From contig JAICZO010000491.1 of NCBI GenBank assembly GCA_029057255.1, forward strand, positions 1 through 6,397: 6,397 nt of DNA, read 5' to 3'. The stretch is from Muribaculaceae bacterium (GTDB taxonomy: Bacteria > Bacteroidota > Bacteroidia > Bacteroidales > Muribaculaceae). The notes beneath the pieces were generated by a model. The model saw only the letters and a list, made by a program, of their open reading frames with translations, had not been told where the DNA came from and searched no databases. Shown here piece by piece: positions 1-5,872 of the stretch. Numbering within the stretch: the stretch's first letter is position 1; each line of letters begins with the position of its first letter. Made by a program: the position numbers and the translations under genes.

Positions 1-1039
1 CTCCATCCTCGAGCCTGACTGTGAGGCAGTCGCTGTCGGCGGTCTCGACGATGCCGAGTGTGCCGTTTACGAAGCGCCTCTCGGGGTCGTTGCGCAGGAA
101 TATGACCTGAGCACCCGCTTTGAGACGCAGCTCCAGGTCGGTCGGGTAAGACGATGCGGGGAACTCGCCCGTCACATCGCCCACATAGACAGTCTCGGGC
201 GCGTCGAGGCGCTCGAGGTGCAAGTCGTTGATGCGCTTGACGCTGTCGCGCCTTGCGGCGAGTGTCATCACGAGCCTGCCCTCATCGGCTTCGGACGCGG
301 CCATACGGCTGTTGATGGCTCTGATGTCGGCATGGTTCGGCACCCCGGCACGGAAACGGTCGAGAATCTCGACGAAGGCGCTGTCGCTCTGACGGTATAC
401 CTTGCGCAGCTCTATCGACGCCAGCCCGAAGCTGTCGAACACCTTGGCGTTGAAAAAGAACTGGTTGCGGTACTCCTTCTGGAGTATCGCCTTGTCCTCC
501 GACGTGACCACAGGCTCGAGCTGGAACACATCGCCGACAAGCAGCATCTGCTTGCCGCCGAAAGGCTTGCGCCGGTCTCCGCCGAAGGTGCGCAGAATGC
601 GGTCGATAAGGTCGATGACATCAGCCCGCACCATCGAAATCTCGTCGATGACGATAAGCTCAATCTCTTTGAAGAGCTTGATGGAACGGCCGGTGAGCTT
701 GAGCCTGTCGCGCAGACGCGCCGGAGCAAACTCCGGGTCGTCGGGCAGCACGGGCTGCAGCGGCAGATGGAAGAAAGAGTGCAGCGTCTGCCCGCCGACA
801 TTCACGGCGGCGATGCCCGTCGGGGCAAGGACGGCGCACTTCTTGTCGGTATGGCTTATGATATATCGCAGGAAAGTCGACTTGCCGGTGCCCGCCTTTC
901 CGGTCAGAAACACCGACTGGTCGGTTTCGTCGATGAGTCTGAGCAGGTTGCGAAACTCCGCATTGGCCATATCAATGGCCGAGGCAGCCGTAGAGGCGGC
1001 CTTGCGGGGCTTGTCAACAACGCTGCCGTCAGACGTCAT
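1..1039 (-). CDS. Pif1/RecD-like SF1 DNA helicase, N-terminal part (3' end beyond window)
   Basis: Reverse translation from the ATG at 1039-1037 gives 346 codons with no stop, running off the window at position 1. It reads as an ATP-dependent superfamily 1 helicase of the Pif1/RecD2-like kind found in Bacteroidota. Visible motifs, in order: Walker A GKAGTGKS (residues 47-54), motif Ia-like LAPTGIAAVNVGGQTLHSFF (about 72-91), Walker B VIDEISMV (130-137, acidic pair D132/E133), motif III-like LLVGDVFQLEPV (166-177), motif IV-like LRKVYRQSD (211-219), and GAQVIFLRNDP followed by FVNGTLGIV (309-331), typical of Pif1-type proteins. The protein should unwind DNA in the cytoplasm. The first 25 or so residues are a low-complexity lead. 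The C-terminal helicase lobe and any HTH or HRDC tail lie outside the window. Its ATG overlaps the stop of the upstream nitroreductase by one base (TAATG), which fixes the start and suggests translational coupling. The family call is firm; the substrate and subfamily are inferred. Confidence 0.93.
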   Translation of the reverse strand, partial: MTSDGSVVDKPRKAASTAASAIDMANAEFRNLLRLIDETDQSVFLTGKAGTGKSTFLRYIISHTDKKCAVLAPTGIAAVNVGGQTLHSFFHLPLQPVLPDDPEFAPARLRDRLKLTGRSIKLFKEIELIVIDEISMVRADVIDLIDRILRTFGGDRRKPFGGKQMLLVGDVFQLEPVVTSEDKAILQKEYRNQFFFNAKVFDSFGLASIELRKVYRQSDSAFVEILDRFRAGVPNHADIRAINSRMAASEADEGRLVMTLAARRDSVKRINDLHLERLDAPETVYVGDVTGEFPASSYPTDLELRLKAGAQVIFLRNDPERRFVNGTLGIVETADSDCLTVRLEDG

Positions 1040-1791
1040 TATTTCTCGGGATTTTGTATAGCTTCAAGCAGCTGACGGCCAAGGCTCAGGTTGAGTTCAA
1101 GAGGGTATCTTACTTCAGAATATACCTGTGCGAGAGTCTGCTTGCCGTTCTCCTCGACAAAGCGCTTCGACTCCTCAAGCTGCTCTTTATGAGCATAGTA
1201 TACGTCGATATCAGCTTCCGTCGCATCGTGGTAAGTCTCACGGCTGACAATGGCCGACAGGGGCAGGCGGTCGGAAGGCTCGGGAGCAGGCGCTCCTTCC
1301 TCAGGATAGCCTACCGACACCGAGAAGAGGGGTATCACTCCGGCAGGCAGCTCCAGCGCCTCCGCAAATCCGGCGATATTGTAGGGCACGGTGCCGAGAT
1401 AGCAGCAGGCCAGGCCGTTCTGCTCGGCGGCGGTGACAAACTGCTGCGCGAAAATCGAGGCGTCGATTATTGCCGTAAGGCGTCCGCCCGCGTTGTCGAG
1501 ACCGCTGACGGCATGTCGGGCGGCGCACCACTTGCCGAAGCGGCGCACGTCGGCGCAGAATGTCAGCAGCACATCGGCACCCTTGGCGGCGGGCTGGTTG
1601 AAATGCAGCTCGGCCAGACGCGCCTTGCGGTCGGCGTCACGCGTCACGATGACGCTGTAGAGCTGCATGTTTCCTGTCGAGGGTGCGTGGGTTGCAGCCT
1701 CGAGGAGGGCGTCAAGCTCGCTGTCGGTCACATGGTGCGAGTCGGAGTATCGGCGCACGGTGGCGCGACGGTTGAAAAAGTCGAGTTCCAT
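1039..1791 (-). CDS. NfsA-like FMN-dependent nitroreductase family protein
   Basis: This 250-residue protein belongs to the nitroreductase/flavin reductase family and resembles the NfsA/Frp branch, which uses NAD(P)H and FMN to reduce nitro compounds, quinones or flavins in the cytoplasm. Supporting signatures are the N-terminal FMN-binding stretch RRATVRRYSD (8-17), APSTGNMQLYSVIV (36-49), a LLTFCADVRRF segment (75-85), the core AAEQNGLACCYLGTVPYNI (121-139) and the PLFSVSVGYPEE segment (154-165). A C-terminal RLPLSAIVSRETYH (175-188) corresponds to the KPRLP-type region of NfsA. Length is normal for that branch (about 240-250 residues). It starts 11 bp after the META lipoprotein stop and ends one base into the helicase start codon, so it is the middle gene of a tight three-gene unit. 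There is no Shine-Dalgarno, only an A-rich leader, as is usual in Bacteroidota. The physiological substrate cannot be read from sequence. Confidence 0.92.
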   Translation of the reverse strand: MELDFFNRRATVRRYSDSHHVTDSELDALLEAATHAPSTGNMQLYSVIVTRDADRKARLAELHFNQPAAKGADVLLTFCADVRRFGKWCAARHAVSGLDNAGGRLTAIIDASIFAQQFVTAAEQNGLACCYLGTVPYNIAGFAEALELPAGVIPLFSVSVGYPEEGAPAPEPSDRLPLSAIVSRETYHDATEADIDVYYAHKEQLEESKRFVEENGKQTLAQVYSEVRYPLELNLSLGRQLLEAIQNPEK

Positions 1792-1802
1792 ATCTTTATC
1801 GG

Positions 1803-2717
1803 TCAGTCTTCGTTAGGCAGAGGTATTCTCTTCAGGGTCATCAGCTCCTTGCCGGCCTTGTTGAGCAGCAGCACGGTGTCGTCGTTCTTGCCCGATATGG
1901 CGGTGCGCGCCTCCTCGAGGGCGACGAGCATCATGCGCTCGCGGTCGCTGTTGGGGCAAGCCTTGCGCGTCACACCCATGTCGCTGAAGTCGATGGCGTT
2001 GGAGCGGTTAGGGTCGATGTATATGACACCGTTGAAGAAGTTGCATCCGGTGTTGCCGTGCACCTTCAGCTCGGCGATGTCGATGAAGATGTTCACTTCC
2101 TCGTCGTTTACCTTCATGCCGTCGATCGACGTCACCTGCCAGTTGCCGTTCAGAAACTCCATGTTGTGGCGGCGGAGCGTCATCGTCACATTGCCGTTGG
2201 CGCCCTTTAGGTAGAGATAGGTGTCCTGGCCTATGCGGCGGCAGTCGGCGCCGAGCTTCGTGCTCCCGCTGAATACCGAGGCGATAAGCGCGCTGTAGTC
2301 GTCAGGGCAATACTTCATTGTCGACAGCACGTGCGACAGCACGAGTGCGCCGTCGGAGCGCAGGGCATAGTCGCCGTTGATGATGTTGCAGCCGTCGGAG
2401 GCATAGAAGCGTCCGGCGCGGTCGAAGCTGATATAAGGCGCCTCGTCCTCGGCCACAATCTGAGTCTCTCCGACCGACGCCACCGTCCACATCCCGCCGC
2501 ACAGCTCATCCTGCGTCGGCTTGCGGTTGTGCTCGGTCGTCTTCGACGTCTTGCCTGAAGTCTTATCTTTCTTTTGCTTCTCGCCGGGCTTGACGGGGCT
2601 GGTGGTGATAGTGGTACCGGTGTCAGAGTCGCGCCCTATGATTTTGTTGATAGTCGAGCATGAAGTGCCCAGGAGGGCCACTGCTGCAATGGCTATCGCT
2701 GTGATGTATTTACTCAT
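1803..2717 (-). CDS. Lipoprotein with two tandem META (HslJ-like) domains
   Basis: This 304-residue envelope protein has a lipoprotein signal: a lysine near the start, a hydrophobic core AIAIAAVALLG, then TSC with the predicted lipidated cysteine at residue 20. A Lys/Thr/Ser-rich, probably disordered linker (about 30-68) follows. Two META-type domains then run at about 71-183 and 188-297. Each opens with a W-containing strand (GGMWTVASV, NGNWQVTSIDG), carries a central GCN motif (109-111 and 224-226) and a downstream Cys (C137 in STMKYC, C254 in GVTRKAC), and ends in a strand pair (NVTMTLRR, ELMTLKRIP). META/HslJ domains occur in small envelope or heat-shock-linked proteins of poorly defined function. 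Being first in the leftward unit, it is followed after 11 bp by the nitroreductase. Localisation to the periplasm or outer membrane is inferred from the lipobox, which is slightly non-canonical (G at -3). Function unknown. Confidence 0.88.
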   Translation of the reverse strand: MSKYITAIAIAAVALLGTSCSTINKIIGRDSDTGTTITTSPVKPGEKQKKDKTSGKTSKTTEHNRKPTQDELCGGMWTVASVGETQIVAEDEAPYISFDRAGRFYASDGCNIINGDYALRSDGALVLSHVLSTMKYCPDDYSALIASVFSGSTKLGADCRRIGQDTYLYLKGANGNVTMTLRRHNMEFLNGNWQVTSIDGMKVNDEEVNIFIDIAELKVHGNTGCNFFNGVIYIDPNRSNAIDFSDMGVTRKACPNSDRERMMLVALEEARTAISGKNDDTVLLLNKAGKELMTLKRIPLPNED

Positions 2718-2765
2718 TATCCTTGATTGCAGTTTTGTCAGTTATGGTGATAAAACGCCCGCCCT

Positions 2766-2838
2766 ACGGCAAATGTTGGACCGTGGCGGCTATTAGGCGC
2801 TGTAAAATTACACATAATTATCCGAAAAACGGCAAATG
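2766..2838 (+). repeat. 10-bp direct repeat ACGGCAAATG (two copies)
   Basis: The decamer ACGGCAAATG occurs at 2766-2775 and again at 2829-2838, with starts 63 bp apart, inside the 176-bp divergent intergenic region. The downstream copy touches the -33 element of the ilvA promoter and continues as an imperfect palindrome (GGCA-AA-TGCC, 2831-2840). Two equal sites flanking the control region could be operators for a DNA-binding protein, but this is inference from position only. I do not recognise the motif. Confidence 0.4.
2803..2836 (-). promoter_or_regulatory. Weak candidate promoter for the META lipoprotein unit
   Basis: On the minus strand, TAATTTTA at 2810-2803 matches seven of eight bases of the Bacteroidota -7 consensus TAnnTTTG, and TTTG at 2836-2833 could serve as the -33 box. 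The 22-bp spacer is longer than the usual 19-21, so the match is marginal. It would give a leader of roughly 80 bases before the ATG at 2717. No better candidate is visible in the 176 bp upstream of the gene. Confidence 0.25.
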
Positions 2839-2840
2839 CC

Positions 2841-2871
2841 TTTGTCGTTTAGATTAAAAAAGTTAATTTTG
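2841..2871 (+). promoter_or_regulatory. Bacteroidota sigma-ABfr promoter for the ilvA operon
   Basis: TTTG at 2841-2844 and TAATTTTG at 2864-2871 match the known Bacteroides -33 (TTTG) and -7 (TAnnTTTG) elements exactly, with a 19-bp spacer. The -7 box is followed by an alternating AT tract (2873-2883). Transcription should start near 2876-2880, leaving only about 15 bases before the ilvA ATG at 2894. There is therefore no room for a leader peptide, attenuator or riboswitch. Confidence 0.75.
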
Positions 2872-2893
2872 CATATATATATACTCAACTGCC

Positions 2894-4090
2894 ATGCTCG
2901 AAATTAGTGAAATTTTCAACGCCGCCGCAGTCCTCAAAGGCGTGGCGCGTAAGACCGACATCATACCGGCACCCAAACTGCGTCCGGGCACCGAAATCTT
3001 CCTGAAAGCAGAGAATCTCCAGCTCACCGGATCATTCAAGCTCAGAGGCGCTTACTACAAAATATCGCAGCTCACCGACGAAGAAAAGGCCAAGGGCGTA
3101 ATAGCCTGCTCGGCCGGAAACCACGCCCAGGGTGTGGCTCTCGGTGCGACACACAACGGCATCAAGGCTCTCATCTGCCTCCCCGCCGGCGCTCCCATCT
3201 CCAAGGTCGAGGCCACACGCGGCTACGGCGCCGAAGTATGCCTCGTGCCCGGTGTCTACGACGACGCCTACGCCCGCGCTATGGAGCTTCAGAAAGAACA
3301 TGGCTACTGCTTCGTGCATCCCTTTGACGACCCCAAGGTAATCGCCGGACAGGGCACAATCGGACTCGAGATTCTCGAGCAGATGCCAGACGTCGAGGCT
3401 GTCATCGTGCCCATCGGCGGCGGCGGTCTCATATCGGGCGTGGCATTCGCCATCAAGACTCTCCGCCCCGACATCAAGGTCTACGGCGTGCAGTCGTCGG
3501 GCGCTCCCTCGATGGCGGCATCACTCAAGGAAGGCAAGCTCTGCCATCTCAACGATGTGTCGACCATCGCCGACGGCATCGCAGTGAAAGAACCGGGCAT
3601 CAACACCTTCGACATGTGCAACAAGTATGTCGACGAAGTGGTCACCGTCACCGACGACGAGATAGCGGCAGCCATACTGGCACTGATCGAGCAGCAGAAA
3701 ATCATCGCCGAGGGCGCCGGCGCCGTAGCCGTAGCAGCGGCGATGTTCGGCAAGCTGCCCATCGACGGCAAGAAGACCGTATGCCTTGTCTCCGGCGGCA
3801 ACATCGACGTCAACACTCTTAACCGCGTCATCACCCGCGGTCTGAGCAAGAGCGGCCGTAACTACACCTTCATCATCGACCTGCCCGACAAACCCGGACA
3901 GCTGTCGGGAGTATGCAACGTCGTCGGCGAGCACGGCGGCAACATCATGGCCGTCACTCACGAACGCATTAACAGCAGCTCGGCCATCAACGGCTGCACC
4001 ATACGCCTTGAGCTGGAGACACGCGACAAGGCGCACATAGACACTATCCGCAAAGCTCTCTCCGAGGCCGGATACAAGGTTATAAACTAA
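2894..4090 (+). CDS. ilvA: Threonine ammonia-lyase (threonine dehydratase) with C-terminal ACT domain
   Basis: This 398-residue cytoplasmic PLP enzyme deaminates L-threonine to 2-oxobutanoate and ammonia, the committed step toward isoleucine. The fold-type II catalytic domain (about 1-318) shows the PLP lysine in GSFKLRG (46-52, K49), the substrate/cofactor loop SAGNHAQG (73-80), the phosphate-binding glycine loop GGGGLISG (175-182), the EGAGAVAV segment (273-280) and SGGN (300-303), whose Ser contacts the PLP ring nitrogen. A single ACT domain (about 323-398, YTFIIDLPDKPGQLSGV onward) follows, as in the roughly 400-residue threonine ammonia-lyases; TdcB (about 330 residues) lacks it and long IlvA (about 510 residues) has a larger regulatory part. 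ACT domains usually bind amino acids, so allosteric control is likely, though the ligand is not readable here. It is first in the rightward operon and lies just after a strong promoter. It has no Shine-Dalgarno. A catabolic role is the main alternative. Confidence 0.95.
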   Translation: MLEISEIFNAAAVLKGVARKTDIIPAPKLRPGTEIFLKAENLQLTGSFKLRGAYYKISQLTDEEKAKGVIACSAGNHAQGVALGATHNGIKALICLPAGAPISKVEATRGYGAEVCLVPGVYDDAYARAMELQKEHGYCFVHPFDDPKVIAGQGTIGLEILEQMPDVEAVIVPIGGGGLISGVAFAIKTLRPDIKVYGVQSSGAPSMAASLKEGKLCHLNDVSTIADGIAVKEPGINTFDMCNKYVDEVVTVTDDEIAAAILALIEQQKIIAEGAGAVAVAAAMFGKLPIDGKKTVCLVSGGNIDVNTLNRVITRGLSKSGRNYTFIIDLPDKPGQLSGVCNVVGEHGGNIMAVTHERINSSSAINGCTIRLELETRDKAHIDTIRKALSEAGYKVIN

Positions 4091-4109
4091 AAAACACCAC
4101 ACCTGAGAC

Positions 4110-5318
4110 ATGAAAAAACTCGCCTGCGCAGCTCTCGCTGCCGCCATAAGCGCCTCAGCCGTCAACGCGGCCGAACCCGCCGAAAACCTCAATGCCGACA
4201 CCGCATTTGTTTTCACCGACCAAATTGTCATACCCACAACCTCGGTCAAGGACCAGAACAAGTCGGGCACATGCTGGTGCTTCGCCGGCACATCGTTCTT
4301 CGAGGACGAGATTGTGCGCAAAGGCGGCAAGCCGATGGACCTCTCGGAGATGTACACCGTGCGCAAATGCTTTGAGGACAAGGCCGAGCGCTTCATCCGC
4401 CTCTACGGCGAGACCAACTTCGCCGCCGGCGGCTCGATTATGGACGTGCCTTATGTATGGAAGCGCTACGGCGCAATGCCCGAGGAGGCCTACCGCGGAC
4501 TCGAGTACGGCGAGGACAAGCACGTGCACGGCGAGCTTGACGCCGCCCTGTCGGCATTCCTCAACGCCGTGGTGAAGAAACCTAACAAGAAACTCTCCAC
4601 CGCATGGCGCGCCGGCCTCAAAGGCATCCTCGACGCATATCTGGGCGAAGTGCCCGAGACATTCGTCTACGAAGGCAAGACATACACCCCCGAGTCTTTC
4701 GCCGCTTCGCTGCCCATCAAGACCGACGACTATGTGCCCCTGACATCGTTCACACACCACCCCTACTACGAGACATTCGCCGTCGAAGTGCCCGACAACT
4801 GGCTCTGGGCGCAGTACTATAACCTGCCTCTGGACGAGTTCAAGGCCGTCGTCGACAACTCGCTCGAGAAAGGCTACACCGTCGTATGGGCGGCCGACGT
4901 CAGCGAAGGCGGATTCAAGTGGGCCGACGGTGTCGCCATAATGCCGAAAGGCAAGGACCAGGGCGACATGGAAGGCACCGAGCTGGCACGTTGGGTCAAG
5001 CTCTCCGACAAAGAGCGCGCCAACGCACGCTTCGACTTCAAGGGCCCGGTTGAAGAGATTACGGTGACTCCCGAGTCGCGCCAGGAAATGTTCGACAACC
5101 AGGAGACTACCGACGACCACGGCATGGAGATTGTCGGCACCGCCACCGACCAGAAAGGAAACCGCTACTACAAAGTCAAGAACAGCTGGGACTCCAACCA
5201 GAAGTATGACGGCTTCTTCTACGTCAGCGAGCCTTACTTCCTGGCCAAGACCGTCGACGTGCTCGTCAACCGCGAGGCTATCCCCGCGGCCACAGCCAAA
5301 AAGCTCGGTCTGAAATGA
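4110..5318 (+). CDS. Secreted C1B cysteine aminopeptidase, bleomycin hydrolase/PepC-like
   Basis: This 402-residue papain-fold peptidase belongs to the bleomycin hydrolase/PepC group (MEROPS C1B). The triad and oxyanion residues are in place: Q49 and C55 in DQNKSGTCWCFAG (48-60), H337 in DDHGMEIVG (335-343) and N358 in VKNSW (356-360). Unlike the classical cytosolic enzymes it opens with a Sec signal peptide (basic MKK, an Ala-rich core, and VNA^AEP, predicted cleavage after residue 20), so it should act in the periplasm or outside the cell. Peptide substrates are inferred from the family. Mature length of about 380 is a little shorter than PepC/BLMH (about 440-455). The residue two after the catalytic Cys is Cys (C57) where Ala is usual. 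It follows ilvA after 19 bp and its stop overlaps the next start (ATGA), so it is the second gene of the operon. Whether it forms the self-compartmentalising hexamer of the family is unknown. Confidence 0.9.
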   Translation: MKKLACAALAAAISASAVNAAEPAENLNADTAFVFTDQIVIPTTSVKDQNKSGTCWCFAGTSFFEDEIVRKGGKPMDLSEMYTVRKCFEDKAERFIRLYGETNFAAGGSIMDVPYVWKRYGAMPEEAYRGLEYGEDKHVHGELDAALSAFLNAVVKKPNKKLSTAWRAGLKGILDAYLGEVPETFVYEGKTYTPESFAASLPIKTDDYVPLTSFTHHPYYETFAVEVPDNWLWAQYYNLPLDEFKAVVDNSLEKGYTVVWAADVSEGGFKWADGVAIMPKGKDQGDMEGTELARWVKLSDKERANARFDFKGPVEEITVTPESRQEMFDNQETTDDHGMEIVGTATDQKGNRYYKVKNSWDSNQKYDGFFYVSEPYFLAKTVDVLVNREAIPAATAKKLGLK

Positions 5319-5854
5319 GACTGAAAACCATGACAGCAGTGCTGCTTGCCACGGCGGCACTGCTGCCCTCCTGCAAAACCACCGAGGCAAACTACCGCGA
5401 GGCCTACGAGAAGACCGTCGCCGCCCGCAACGCTGACCAAGCCCTCGACTCCACCATCTACGGCGCACACCGCCGACAGATGACAGCCACGACTGTAGAG
5501 ACCGCCGACGGAGCCGTCGAAGTGCGCGTGCAGCTTGTCCGCGTGGCCGAAGGCGGTGGCGGCATACCCGAGAATCTGAAACGCTTCAACGTCGTTGTCG
5601 GACAGTTCAAGCAGATTTTCAACGCCCGCTCCCTGCGCAACCGCATCGCCGACAAGGGATACCCCGGAGCATTCGTCGTCGAGACATCGGAGCCCTTCTA
5701 CTTCGTTGTCGCCGCCTCGTACGATGACGCCACCGAAGCGTCAAGGGCGCTCGAACTCTTCAAAGACAAAGGCGTTATTACAATGAAAGAACCGTGCCCG
5801 TTCATACTTGACGCCACGGCACGACGACGTCAGACCACATCCCCAAAAAAATAA
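5315..5854 (+). CDS. SPOR-domain lipoprotein
   Basis: This 179-residue protein starts at the ATG inside the ATGA overlap with the peptidase stop, a start that also keeps the basic n-region MRLK. The signal peptide ends in LLPSC, giving a lipidated cysteine at residue 20 and probable outer-membrane anchoring facing the periplasm. A helical, charged spacer (about 24-85) leads to a SPOR domain at about 90-155, recognisable from FNVVVGQFKQIFNARSLRNR, the GYPGAFVVET turn, FYFVVAASYDDATEA and ALELFKDKG. SPOR domains bind peptidoglycan glycan strands stripped of stem peptides, often at division septa, so a role at the cell wall is inferred. The tail after 160 is short and basic (ARRRQTTSPKK). The pairing with a secreted peptidase upstream and a phosphatase 18 bp downstream suggests an envelope-related operon segment. 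The exact function is unknown. Confidence 0.87.
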   Translation: MRLKTMTAVLLATAALLPSCKTTEANYREAYEKTVAARNADQALDSTIYGAHRRQMTATTVETADGAVEVRVQLVRVAEGGGGIPENLKRFNVVVGQFKQIFNARSLRNRIADKGYPGAFVVETSEPFYFVVAASYDDATEASRALELFKDKGVITMKEPCPFILDATARRRQTTSPKK

Positions 5855-5872
5855 AAAACCGACATACGACTT

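Noticed and set aside
218..1075. Plus-strand open frame of 285 codons
   Set aside because: It is antisense to the helicase, whose motifs are clear on the minus strand.
1054..2214. Plus-strand open frame of 386 codons
   Set aside because: It runs antisense across the nitroreductase and half of the META gene and shows no family features, so it is a codon-bias shadow.
2718..2893. Possible leader peptide, T-box or riboswitch upstream of ilvA
   Set aside because: The promoter sits too close to the start codon, no short ORF rich in branched-chain codons is present, and no conserved RNA element is recognisable.
3713..3724. GC-rich palindromic string GGCGCCGGCGCC inside ilvA
   Set aside because: It encodes the conserved Gly-Ala-Gly-Ala segment of the enzyme and is simply a result of Gly/Ala codon choice.
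3521..4396. Minus-strand open frame of 291 codons
   Set aside because: It spans the ilvA/peptidase junction antisense to both well-supported genes and shows no recognisable domain.
4155..5468. Long open frame on the minus strand (437 codons) opposite the peptidase gene
   Set aside because: It lies antisense to a gene with a full catalytic triad and signal peptide. Its protein shows no recognisable motif and is explained by GC-rich third positions on the coding strand.
5842..5872. A-rich stretch between the SPOR and phosphatase genes as a possible terminator
   Set aside because: No stable stem precedes it and the tract is A-rich rather than T-rich on the coding strand. It looks like a typical A-rich Bacteroidota translation start leader.
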